A stretch of DNA of 8,560 bases. It comes from an uncultured Clostridia bacterium. GTDB taxonomy: Bacteria; Bacillota; Clostridia; Oscillospirales; Ruminococcaceae. Numbering within the stretch: position 1 is the first letter of the stretch; each line of letters opens with the position of its first letter. The stretch covers positions 1-8,560 of the forward strand of contig CAMAJC010000063.1 in NCBI GenBank assembly GCA_945835425.1, in the 5' to 3' direction. Shown piece by piece: positions 1-6,185 of this stretch. Under the pieces are notes generated by a model. That model was not told where the DNA came from. It saw only the letters and a program-made list of their open reading frames with translations, and did not search any database. Both the position numbers and the translations under genes were made by a program.

Positions 1-864
1 GGCCATCCGTTTGCCGCCTTCGTACTGTACCGATACAAGCTGCACAGCACCGCTTCCGCAGGCCACGATAAACTTCTTCGGATCCAAAACGGTACCCGGT
101 TCCCCGCTGCCCTCGGCCAACCGGCTTTCATAAACTTTCAGCCGTTTCCCTTTATAGGTTGTCACCGCAGCCGGCCAGGACGAAAGGCCGCGGATCTGGT
201 TATGGATGCTGCGCGCATCTTTGGTAAAATCAATCGGGGACAGGTTTTTGTCCAGAATCGGTGCATAGCAGGATAGGCTGTCGTCCTGCGGCGTCCGCAG
301 CAGCGAATCCGCTTCCAGTTTTTTCAGGGTTGTCAGAAGCGTTTCCGCGCCGATATCCGACAGCCGTGTATACAGCTCATCGGCCGTTTCGTTTTCGCCG
401 ATTGGCGTCCGGGTCTGTTCCAGCATATCGCCGGTGTCCAATCCCTCTGCCATATACATCGTCGTGACGCCAGTCTCGGTTTCGCCATTGAGGATGGCCC
501 ACTGGATCGGACCGGCTCCCCGGTAACGGGGCAGCAGCGAAGCGTGGACATTGATGCAGCCGTATTTCGGCAGCTCCAGCACCTCCTTGGGCAGGAGCTT
601 GCCGTAAGCCACAACGACGATCAGATCGGGCGCGCAGCTTCTCAGCTGTTCCATCGCCTCTTCGGTCCGGACGCTCTTCGGCTGAAAGACGGAGATATTA
701 TGCTGCATGGCCAGTTCCTTGACCGGCGGCGGCAGCAGCTTATAACCTCTGCCCTTGGGTTTATCCGGCTGGGTAAAAACGCCGGTCACCGGATAGCCCG
801 CGTCCAGCAGCTTTTGCAGGCAGGGCACCGCGAACTGCGGCGTACCCATAAACACGATGTTCAA
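1..864 (-). CDS. fmt: Methionyl-tRNA formyltransferase, 3' end cut off by the window edge
   Basis: Fmt transfers a formyl group from 10-formyltetrahydrofolate to the amino group of methionyl-tRNA(fMet), making the initiator tRNA for bacterial translation; it is cytosolic. My own minus-strand translation gives 288 residues with no stop before the edge; the family is usually about 310-315 residues, so roughly 25 C-terminal residues are missing. It opens MNIVFMGTPQFAVP, the usual Fmt N-terminus. INVHASLLPRYRG (104-116) carries the catalytic Asn105 and His107 and the SLLPRYRG loop; LDTGDML (142-148) holds Asp143. These match the Asn/His/Asp triad of E. coli Fmt with an offset of one residue. The C-terminal tRNA-binding domain begins at about residue 205. 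The start is TTG: it gives the family N-terminus and sits 8 bases after an AAGGAG. The gene begins 14 bases after def, its functional partner. Confidence 0.96.
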   Translation of the reverse strand, partial: MNIVFMGTPQFAVPCLQKLLDAGYPVTGVFTQPDKPKGRGYKLLPPPVKELAMQHNISVFQPKSVRTEEAMEQLRSCAPDLIVVVAYGKLLPKEVLELPKYGCINVHASLLPRYRGAGPIQWAILNGETETGVTTMYMAEGLDTGDMLEQTRTPIGENETADELYTRLSDIGAETLLTTLKKLEADSLLRTPQDDSLSCYAPILDKNLSPIDFTKDARSIHNQIRGLSSWPAAVTTYKGKRLKVYESRLAEGSGEPGTVLDPKKFIVACGSGAVQLVSVQYEGGKRMA

Positions 865-872
865 AGCGGTCT

Positions 873-878
873 CTCCTT
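873..878 (-). promoter_or_regulatory. Ribosome binding site that fixes the TTG start of fmt
   Basis: AAGGAG on the minus strand lies directly after the def stop codon and 8 bases before a TTG. The nearest in-frame ATG is codon 6, inside the conserved MGTP motif and 23 bases from the site, so TTG is the better start. Confidence 0.8.
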
Positions 879-1385
879 TTATTTCGTCTTGACGTGAGCC
901 GTTACGCGGCGCTTATTTTTGGGCGGCTGCTCATTGGGGTCAAGCATCCGGGTGGCGTGATCTTTGAACACGATGCCGTCCAGATGGTCGATCTCGTGGC
1001 AGAAAGCTCTTGCCAGCAGTGCCGTACCGGTCATCTCGAACCAGTTGCCGTGGCGGTCCTGTGCGCGGACCGTGACCGAATCAGGGCGCTCGACGATGCC
1101 AAACTGTCCGGGATAGGACAGGCAGCCCTCGCTGCCGACCTGCGAACCGGCGGTCTTGATAATCGTGGGGTTAACCAGTTCGATTCTGCCTTCACCGATA
1201 TCGATGACGACGACCCGGCGCAGTACGCCGACCTGTACGCCGGCCAGGCCGACACCGTTCTGCTGTTCCATTGTCTCGGCCATATCGTCCAGAAGGATCC
1301 CCAGCTTTTCATCAAAAGCGGTGACTTCCCGGGAAGTCTTGCGCAGCATCGGGTCGCCTTCCAGAACCATGTTTCGAATTGCCAT
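879..1385 (-). CDS. def: Peptide deformylase
   Basis: This metalloenzyme removes the N-formyl group from nascent proteins, reversing the modification made by Fmt, whose gene follows 14 bases downstream. The 168-residue length is normal. All three family motifs are present: motif 1 GVGLAGVQ (44-51, catalytic Gln51), motif 2 EGCLS (86-90, metal ligand Cys88) and motif 3 HEIDH (130-134, metal ligands His130 and His134, catalytic Glu131). Motif 1 has Gly at the second of two positions that are usually both Ala (GxGxAAxQ). The C-terminal tail from about residue 150 is rich in Lys and Arg. ATG at 1385 follows AAAGGAT at a spacing of 8 bases and lies 22 bases after the priA stop. Family assignment is secure; which metal it uses cannot be read from sequence. 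Confidence 0.97.
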   Translation of the reverse strand: MAIRNMVLEGDPMLRKTSREVTAFDEKLGILLDDMAETMEQQNGVGLAGVQVGVLRRVVVIDIGEGRIELVNPTIIKTAGSQVGSEGCLSYPGQFGIVERPDSVTVRAQDRHGNWFEMTGTALLARAFCHEIDHLDGIVFKDHATRMLDPNEQPPKNKRRVTAHVKTK

Positions 1386-1407
1386 ATTCTTTCATCCTTT
1401 ACTGTAA

Positions 1408-3849
1408 TCAGCCAATTTCCCCGTTCATATCCACGAAGATGCTGGCCTTGGAAAACAACTTGTTCCGATCTGCTTCGGCGATTGCAGCCCGAAGGAGGTT
1501 TCGGAACCGTCGGTTATTCTTGCATTTGAGTATGATCCGCAGCCTAAACCTGCCGTTCATCCGATAGACTCCGGCTTCCGATACGCCGAGCAGGACTGCC
1601 GGAAGCTGCGGGACAGCTTCGGTCAGAAAACGCGCCAGAATATCATGCAGTCCCCTTGCTGCCTGCCTTACGGCTTCTTCGTCGGTACCGGACAGACCGA
1701 TGACGGCGAGATCGCAAAAAGGCGGCTGCAAAGCGGTTTTGCGCATAATAATCTCATCGGCATAAAACGCTTCGTAATCCTGTTTAGCGGCATCCTGAAT
1801 GACTGGGTGTTCCGGCGAGATCGTCTGGATATAGGCGACACCCGGCTTTTCAAACCGGCCGCTGCGCCCGACGACCTGGGTGATCAGGGAAAAGGTCTTT
1901 TCCCCGCTGCGGAAGTCACCGGAATAGAGGTACTGGTCTGCGCCCAAAACGCCGACCAGCGTCACATTGGGAAAATTTAGGCCCTTGGCGACCATCTGTG
2001 TGCCGATCATGATATCGTATTCCCCTGCCTCGAACTTTGCAAAGTTCTCTTCATAGGCATACCGGGAGTAGGTCGTATCCGTGTCCATCCGCAGAAGCCT
2101 TGCAGACGGGATGCGCTGGGCGATCAGGTCTTCAGCCCGCTGGGTGCCGGTGCCGACGGTGCGCATATGGGTGGAGCCGCACTGGGTGCAGGGTTCCTCC
2201 AAGCGTCTTGCATATCCGCAATAGTGGCACATCAGATAGCCGTTTGCTTTATGGTAAGTCAGGGAGACGCTGCAATTGGGACAGCGCGCGACCTCTCCGC
2301 AGTCTAAACAGACCGCAAAGGTCGCATATCCCCGTCGGTTAATCAGGATAATGGACTGTTCTCCGCGCTCGTAATTTTGGAGCAGCGCTTCCCCAAGCTC
2401 ATCGCTGAAAGGCGAGAAGTTATAGTCCCTCTCCTCCTGCATCATGTCCACCAGCCGTACATCCGGCAGCCGTGCGGTGCCGAACCGTTCCTTTAAGGTG
2501 AACAGATGGTAGCGGCCGGTTTTGGCGGCATAATAGCTTTCGACACTGGGAGTGGCGGAGGCCAGGAGCAGCGTTGCCTTGTTCTGAACGCAGCGCAGTT
2601 TGGCGATATCCCGGGCGTGGTAGCGCGGCGCAGAATCGGACTTATAGGAGTGTTCCCCTTCCTCATCCATGATAATCAGCCCGAGGTTTTCACAGGGCGC
2701 AAAGATGCTGCTGCGGGTGCCGATGACGATTTTGGCCTCACCGCTGCGGATGCGCTTGTTTTCGTCCAGACGTTCTCCAACCGAAAGGCTGGAATGGATA
2801 ACAGCGACTGCGCTTCCGAAATAGCTGCGGAATTTGTTCAGCATCTGCGGTGTCAGGGAGATTTCCGGCACCATCAGGATGACCTGTTTTCCGTCCCGCA
2901 GGGCGTCTTCGATCAGCCGGATAAAGATAGAAGTCTTTCCGGAGCCGGTGACGCCGAACAGCAAAGCGACATTCGCTTCGTCTGCCCGGTAAAGCGCCGA
3001 TATGCCTTCATAGACCTCCTGCTGCTTTGCGGAAAGCAGAATTTTTTCCGGTTTGAGCGGAACGCGGGTCTGCGGCGTGCGCAGGACTTCCTTTTCGATA
3101 TAGAGCAGAATCCCCTTTTTGACCATGTTTTTGATAACAGCATCGGTGACGCCTGCATGGTAAGCGACTTCCTTTTCGGGAGCCGTCCCCATTTCCTGCA
3201 GGATGCGTAAAACTTCCCGCTGTTTGGGCGTAAAGCCGCCGCTGTCCGGGTCGGTTCCCGGCGCAATCTGCAGCATCCGGATGGTTTTATCCCCGACCTT
3301 GCGGGTGATCAGCGTCTCATGGGTCAAAAAGCCCTTCTGCACCAGCTTTTCCGCGGTGCGGATACGGGCGGCGCTGCCGGGGCCGTAAAACAGCAGGTCG
3401 GTTTCCCTTCTGCTGTCCGACTGCAGCATCAGCTTCATGAGGGCCTGTTCATCAGATTCCAGATTGGGCAGAATCCCGCGGCTGAAGTCCTTGCAGACGG
3501 TAAAGCTTTCTCTGGCAACAACCGACAGCCCGGACGGAATCAGGCAGCGTACCGCGTCATAGTAGGTGCAGAAGGTTGTATCGTTCATAAATTCGACGAT
3601 GGCAAAGCCTTCTTCATTCAAAAGCGGCTGTTCGTCCAGCACCGAAATAACCTGTTTGCAGTTTACATTGCTTTCGCGGGAAACGGAAAAGACCATCCCC
3701 TGCGAAAGGCGGTTGCCTCTGCCGAAAGGGACCAGGACACGGACGCCGCGCCGGACAGCTGTCTCCAGTTCCGGCGGCACTGCGTAAGAAAACAGCTTAT
3801 CAAAGGTAAACACCGTCTTTTCCACAGCGACCATAGCCACAAGCGGCAT
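1408..3849 (-). CDS. priA: Primosomal protein N' (replication restart helicase PriA)
   Basis: PriA recognises stalled or repaired replication forks, unwinds the lagging-strand arm in the 3'-to-5' direction and starts reloading of the replicative helicase. The 813-residue protein has the expected order: an N-terminal fork-binding domain (about 1-105), a winged-helix region (about 205-260), then a superfamily 2 helicase core. Walker A is GVTGSGKT (299-306), motif II is DEEG (395-398), and SAT follows at 431-433. The zinc-binding insert has eight cysteines in four CxxC pairs: 514/517, 523/526, 541/544 and 554/557. Later motifs are GTQMVAKGLNFP (616-627) and QVVGRSGR (658-665). Motif II is usually DEEH, and motif VI more often reads QVAGRAGR, so both vary here. 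ATG at 3849 has a strong AAGGAGG nine bases upstream. It sits 38 bases after rpoZ. Confidence 0.97.
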   Translation of the reverse strand: MPLVAMVAVEKTVFTFDKLFSYAVPPELETAVRRGVRVLVPFGRGNRLSQGMVFSVSRESNVNCKQVISVLDEQPLLNEEGFAIVEFMNDTTFCTYYDAVRCLIPSGLSVVARESFTVCKDFSRGILPNLESDEQALMKLMLQSDSRRETDLLFYGPGSAARIRTAEKLVQKGFLTHETLITRKVGDKTIRMLQIAPGTDPDSGGFTPKQREVLRILQEMGTAPEKEVAYHAGVTDAVIKNMVKKGILLYIEKEVLRTPQTRVPLKPEKILLSAKQQEVYEGISALYRADEANVALLFGVTGSGKTSIFIRLIEDALRDGKQVILMVPEISLTPQMLNKFRSYFGSAVAVIHSSLSVGERLDENKRIRSGEAKIVIGTRSSIFAPCENLGLIIMDEEGEHSYKSDSAPRYHARDIAKLRCVQNKATLLLASATPSVESYYAAKTGRYHLFTLKERFGTARLPDVRLVDMMQEERDYNFSPFSDELGEALLQNYERGEQSIILINRRGYATFAVCLDCGEVARCPNCSVSLTYHKANGYLMCHYCGYARRLEEPCTQCGSTHMRTVGTGTQRAEDLIAQRIPSARLLRMDTDTTYSRYAYEENFAKFEAGEYDIMIGTQMVAKGLNFPNVTLVGVLGADQYLYSGDFRSGEKTFSLITQVVGRSGRFEKPGVAYIQTISPEHPVIQDAAKQDYEAFYADEIIMRKTALQPPFCDLAVIGLSGTDEEAVRQAARGLHDILARFLTEAVPQLPAVLLGVSEAGVYRMNGRFRLRIILKCKNNRRFRNLLRAAIAEADRNKLFSKASIFVDMNGEIG

Positions 3850-3858
3850 CCCAAAGTC

Positions 3859-3865
3859 CCTCCTT
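3859..3865 (-). promoter_or_regulatory. Strong ribosome binding site of priA
   Basis: AAGGAGG, a full match to the anti-Shine-Dalgarno sequence, lies 9 bases before the priA ATG in the 38-base gap after rpoZ. No hairpin or promoter-like sequence is visible in that gap, which supports read-through from rpoZ. Confidence 0.75.
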
Positions 3866-3887
3866 TTTGCGGTTTATTTTATCTGTA

Positions 3888-4160
3888 TCAGTCGACAACA
3901 ACAGCGTCGTCCAGATCGGTTGCGTCCGCGGAGGTGATCACGCGGTCGTTGATTACGCCGATATCCGGGCTTTCGATCATTTTGTAGCGGCCCTTGGAGA
4001 AGTCGTCAACAGCCATTTTAACGGGCTTTTCGGCGAGAATCTCGTGCTTGTCGTCCGCGATCTGGGAAATCTCACGGGCGCGTTTTGCAACAGCGACGAC
4101 CAGAGAGTAGTAGCTCTGGCCGGGTTTTAAAAGTTCAGGGGCGGAAGGTCTGTGCATCAT
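3888..4160 (-). CDS. rpoZ: DNA-directed RNA polymerase omega subunit
   Basis: Omega is the small RNA polymerase subunit that helps fold the beta' subunit and stabilise the core enzyme. The 90-residue product has the family pattern: an N-terminal MMHRPSAPELL, then YSLVVAVAKRAREIS (18-32), the region that contacts beta', and KPVKMAVDDFSKGRY (45-59), matching the KPV-x-A-x-E/D-x-x-x-G part of Gram-positive omegas. The C-terminal third (about 66-90) is acidic and hydrophobic and ends DDAVVVD; it is the least conserved part. The start overlaps the gmk stop in an ATGA arrangement, and its AAGGAG lies inside the last gmk codons, 8 bases upstream. A second ATG follows directly (4157), so the true start could be one codon later. 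Gene order next to gmk strongly supports the call. Confidence 0.95.
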   Translation of the reverse strand: MMHRPSAPELLKPGQSYYSLVVAVAKRAREISQIADDKHEILAEKPVKMAVDDFSKGRYKMIESPDIGVINDRVITSADATDLDDAVVVD

Positions 4161-4819
4161 AATAAAAACTCCTTTTTGATTTTCTCTTTAAGGGCGGAAG
4201 ATTTTTCTTTCAGCTCACGCAGATGGGCCTGCTGTTCTTCCGAAAGCTCTTCTCCGGAAGCGGCCATCTGGGCGGTGGCGACCACATCGGCAAAATCGGC
4301 GACCGCGTCGGGAAGATCGTCGTTGATGACCACATAATCGTAATGGTCGATCTGCCGGATCTCCTCGATGGCCTGGTTCATCCGCTTATTTATGGTCTCC
4401 TCGTCCTCGGTGCCTCGTTTTGTCAGACGGCGGCGAAGAACCTCCATGGTCGGCGGGACGACAAAGCAAAGCACCGCCTCAGGACAGCTCTTTTTGACGT
4501 TTTTGGCGCCCTGGGTCTCGATGTCCAGCATGACGTTCATGCCGGCCGCGGTCTGCTCCTCAACCTTGTCTCTGGGCGTGCCGTAATAGTTGTCGCAGTA
4601 CTGCGCATATTCCAGCATACCGCCGGCAGCGATCTTCTTTTCAAATTCCTCGCGGGAAATAAAGTGATAATGTACGCCGTCGATTTCCCCGGGTCTGGGT
4701 CCGCGGGTCGTGTTGGAAACGGAAAAATACAGCGGATGGTCCTTGCCGTATTCCCCCAGGATAGTCCCCTTGCCGCTGCCGGAAGGGCCGGACAGCACCA
4801 GAAGAATTCCCTTACTCAT
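4157..4819 (-). CDS. gmk: Guanylate kinase
   Basis: Gmk phosphorylates GMP to GDP using ATP, an essential step of guanine nucleotide supply and recycling. The 220-residue product has the P-loop GPSGSGKG (11-18), the GMP-binding segment TTRGPRPGEIDGVHYHF (38-54), YYGTPRD (78-84), LDIETQGA (98-105), the lid region RLTKRGTEDEETINKRM (131-147) and DYVVINDDL (161-169). The start chosen is ATG at 4819, since MSKGILLVLSGPSGSGKG is a normal Gmk N-terminus and GAGGAGG lies 9 bases upstream. The open frame runs further upstream, but that part overlaps remA and does not resemble Gmk. The start overlaps remA by 8 bases and the stop overlaps rpoZ by 4. The last 30 or so residues form a charged, helix-like tail (ELSEEQQAHLRELKEK onward), making the protein slightly longer than the usual 205 or so. 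Confidence 0.97.
   Translation of the reverse strand: MSKGILLVLSGPSGSGKGTILGEYGKDHPLYFSVSNTTRGPRPGEIDGVHYHFISREEFEKKIAAGGMLEYAQYCDNYYGTPRDKVEEQTAAGMNVMLDIETQGAKNVKKSCPEAVLCFVVPPTMEVLRRRLTKRGTEDEETINKRMNQAIEEIRQIDHYDYVVINDDLPDAVADFADVVATAQMAASGEELSEEQQAHLRELKEKSSALKEKIKKEFLL
4169..4174 (-). promoter_or_regulatory. Ribosome binding site of rpoZ inside the gmk 3' end
   Basis: AAGGAG lies within the final Lys-Glu codons of gmk, 8 bases before the first rpoZ ATG. With the ATGA overlap, it suggests that omega translation is coupled to guanylate kinase translation. Confidence 0.7.
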
Positions 4820-5081
4820 CCTCTTCGTCCTCCTCATCGATGTCATCATTTTGTACAAAGCGGTTTGCGACCGTCTCCGGCTGGATCGCCGACAGGATAA
4901 CGTGTCCGCTGTCCATGACGATAACGGCACGGGTCCTGCGTCCGTAGGTTGCGTCGATCAGTACGCCGCTGTCGCGGGCATCCTGGATAATCCGCTTGAT
5001 CGGTGCGGATTCCGGGCTGACGATCGTGATGATCCGTCCGGCGGATACCATGTTGCCAAAGCCGATATTGATCAGTTTCAT
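4812..5081 (-). CDS. remA: RemA/DUF370 family DNA-binding regulator
   Basis: In B. subtilis RemA is a ring-forming DNA-binding protein that activates biofilm matrix and osmoprotection genes; its targets in this organism are unknown. The 89-residue product is close to the family throughout: KLINIGFGNMVSAGR (2-16), IVSPESAPIKRIIQDAR (20-36), LIDATYGRRTRAVIVMDS (41-58) and HVILSAIQPETVANRF (60-75). Arg16, Arg48 and Arg49 align with the arginines reported as needed for DNA binding in B. subtilis RemA (Arg18, Arg50, Arg51, from memory). The C-terminus ends in an acidic run, DDIDEEDEEDE (79-89). ATG at 5081 follows AAAGGA at 7 bases. It lies 23 bases after yicC and overlaps gmk by 8 bases, the same neighbours as in Bacillus. 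Confidence 0.94.
   Translation of the reverse strand: MKLINIGFGNMVSAGRIITIVSPESAPIKRIIQDARDSGVLIDATYGRRTRAVIVMDSGHVILSAIQPETVANRFVQNDDIDEEDEEDE
4829..4835 (-). promoter_or_regulatory. Ribosome binding site of gmk inside the remA acidic tail
   Basis: GAGGAGG, made by the Glu/Asp codons of the RemA acidic tail, lies 9 bases before the gmk ATG at 4819. It decides the gmk start against the longer open frame. Confidence 0.75.
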
Positions 5082-5104
5082 CTGCGCATCCTTTCTCCGA
5101 CCGC

Positions 5105-5983
5105 TTATTCCAGATTCTGAATCTGTTCGCGGATTTTTTCAATTTCCGATTTGATGTCCACGACCTTGCGGGCGATGGTGACGTCCTGGCATTTGGAGCC
5201 GATGGTGTTGGTCTCGCGGTTTAATTCCTGCACCAGAAAGTCCAGCTTTCTGCCGACCGGTTCGCTGCTTTCCAGCAGCTCGGTAAACTGATGGAGGTGG
5301 CTTCTGAGGCGGACGGTTTCTTCATCGATCGCCACCCGGTCGGCAAAGATCGCCGCTTCGGTCACCAGACGGCTTTCGTCGATATTTTTGTCTTCCAAAA
5401 GTTCGGCGATCTTCTGATACAGGCGGCCGTAGTATTCTTCCTTGAGCTGCGGCGCTCGCTGTTCAATTTCGGAAAGAATCTGTCCAATGGCCTCCAGACG
5501 GTTTTCCAGGTCAGCTTTCAGCCGCTGCCCTTCCTTTTCCCGCATCTGCACGAATGCGGCCACAGCCTCCTCTGCAACGCCCTGTACGGCGTTCCAGATG
5601 GTTTCCGGGTCGGCCTCGACCTTGCGGACGGTAAAAATGTCCGGGAACCGGGCCAGATCGGACAGCCGCAGATCGTCCATCAGATCGAGGTCTCCGGCAG
5701 CGCTGCGCAGCGCCTCCAGATAACCGCGGGCGGTATCGATGTTGAGGATGATCTCGTTTTCACTGCCGCCGATGGTTTGGATCGAAACCGCAGCCTCGAC
5801 CTTGCCGCGGGAACAGCTGCCTTGCACGATGCCTTTCAGTCTGTCTTCCAAAAACAGATATGCTTTGGGGATACGGGAGGAAAATTCAAAATAGCGGTGG
5901 TTGACCGATTTCACCTCGACGGTGATATCATAGCAGTCAACGACAGCATGGCCTCTGCCGTATCCGGTCATGCTTCTGAGCAT
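5105..5983 (-). CDS. YicC/YloC family endoribonuclease
   Basis: Members of this family (E. coli YicC, B. subtilis YloC) are ring-forming endoribonucleases; E. coli YicC has been linked to decay of the small RNA RyhB. The 292-residue length is normal. The N-terminal domain begins MLRSMTGYGRG and contains EVKSVNHRYFEFSSRIP (23-39). A long charged helical region covers about 130-205. The C-terminal DUF1732 domain contains RLRSHLHQF (225-233), GRKLDFLVQELNRETNTIGSK (244-264) and the closing helix IKSEIEKIREQIQNLE (277-292). This end is the best conserved part of the family. ATG at 5983 gives the standard MxRSMTGYGR start and follows AAAGG at 9 bases. It is the first gene of the seven-gene operon, and yicC-remA-gmk is also the Bacillus order. 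Substrates here are unknown. Confidence 0.95.
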   Translation of the reverse strand: MLRSMTGYGRGHAVVDCYDITVEVKSVNHRYFEFSSRIPKAYLFLEDRLKGIVQGSCSRGKVEAAVSIQTIGGSENEIILNIDTARGYLEALRSAAGDLDLMDDLRLSDLARFPDIFTVRKVEADPETIWNAVQGVAEEAVAAFVQMREKEGQRLKADLENRLEAIGQILSEIEQRAPQLKEEYYGRLYQKIAELLEDKNIDESRLVTEAAIFADRVAIDEETVRLRSHLHQFTELLESSEPVGRKLDFLVQELNRETNTIGSKCQDVTIARKVVDIKSEIEKIREQIQNLE

Positions 5984-5997
5984 AATATTCTGCCTTT

Positions 5998-6015
5998 CTC
6001 CTGCCTGGCAGGGAG
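5998..6015 (-). promoter_or_regulatory. Small hairpin next to the yicC ribosome binding site
   Basis: In the yicC leader, CTCC and GGAG arms with an inner TGC/GCA pairing (one bulged base, three-base loop) form a hairpin. Its 3' arm contains the GGAG of GGAGAAAGG. The AAAGG half (5997-5993) stays outside and is 9 bases from the ATG. The pairing is seen directly; any effect on translation is inference. Confidence 0.4.
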
Positions 6016-6050
6016 ATAAATTTTTGTCAGAACTCCGAAGAGTTTTTATC
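6015..6050 (-). promoter_or_regulatory. Stem-loop at the 5' end of the yicC operon leader
   Basis: On the minus strand AACTC and GAGTT enclose TTCG, giving a C(UUCG)G tetraloop, a very stable RNA loop type. Outer arms GATAAA (6050-6045) and TTTATC (6020-6015) can extend the stem across a 10-base bulge. The element would begin about at the predicted transcription start, so it may protect the 5' end of the operon mRNA. No run of U follows, so it does not look like a terminator. Confidence 0.4.
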
Positions 6051-6056
6051 CTTATT

Positions 6057-6065
6057 ATTGTAGCA
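6057..6065 (-). promoter_or_regulatory. Probable extended -10 promoter of the yicC-fmt operon
   Basis: TGCTACAAT on the minus strand matches the extended -10 form TGnTATAAT with one mismatch. It lies in the only large gap ahead of the operon, between the presumed clp terminator and yicC. No good TTGACA is seen about 17 bases upstream, as is common for extended -10 promoters. Transcription would start near 6050, giving a leader of about 67 bases. Confidence 0.55.
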
Positions 6066-6077
6066 GATTTTCTCTGC
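6063..6077. repeat. Perfect 5-bp dyad in the promoter spacer
   Basis: GCAGA at 6063-6067 and TCTGC at 6073-6077 are perfect inverted arms around a 5-base centre. The dyad overlaps the TG of the predicted extended -10 element and the region upstream of it. It could be an operator, but arms this short also arise by chance. Confidence 0.3.
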
Positions 6078-6131
6078 GACAGATGATTTTATTCAGCTTT
6101 GGTTCACAAAATTCATATTTATTTTACATTT

Positions 6132-6180
6132 GAAAACAGCGAATAAACAGAAGCCTTGCAAACTTCCATTTATTCGCTGT
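6132..6180 (-). terminator. Probable terminator after the clp gene
   Basis: Perfect 12-bp inverted arms (ACAGCGAATAAA at 6136-6147 and its complement at 6169-6180) start 6 bases after the clp stop. Inside them a 4-bp GAAG/CTTC stem forms after a 2x2 mismatch, with a 9-base loop. On the minus strand the stem base runs into TTTT before a C, a short U tract. The stem is AT-rich and the U run short, so it may work only partly. The plus strand has no T run after the stem. Confidence 0.65.
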
Positions 6181-6185
6181 CGTGA

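Noticed and set aside
333..614. A 93-residue minus-strand open frame inside the first 865 bases
   Set aside because: It is out of frame with the clearly recognisable fmt gene, which is open across the whole region.
894..1529. A 211-residue plus-strand open frame across def and the priA 3' end
   Set aside because: It spans two genes well supported on the other strand and resembles no known protein.
2506..3987. Plus-strand open frames of 234 and 222 residues opposite priA
   Set aside because: Both are shadows of the PriA coding frame, with no family motifs.
4820..4930. N-terminal extension of guanylate kinase by 37 residues
   Set aside because: The extension overlaps remA in another frame, is not Gmk-like, and the ATG at 4819 has its own ribosome binding site.
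6031..6050. Plus-strand terminator (AACTC hairpin followed by TTTTT)
   Set aside because: The stem is only 5 bp and no plus-strand gene reads into it, so it is better read as part of the minus-strand leader.
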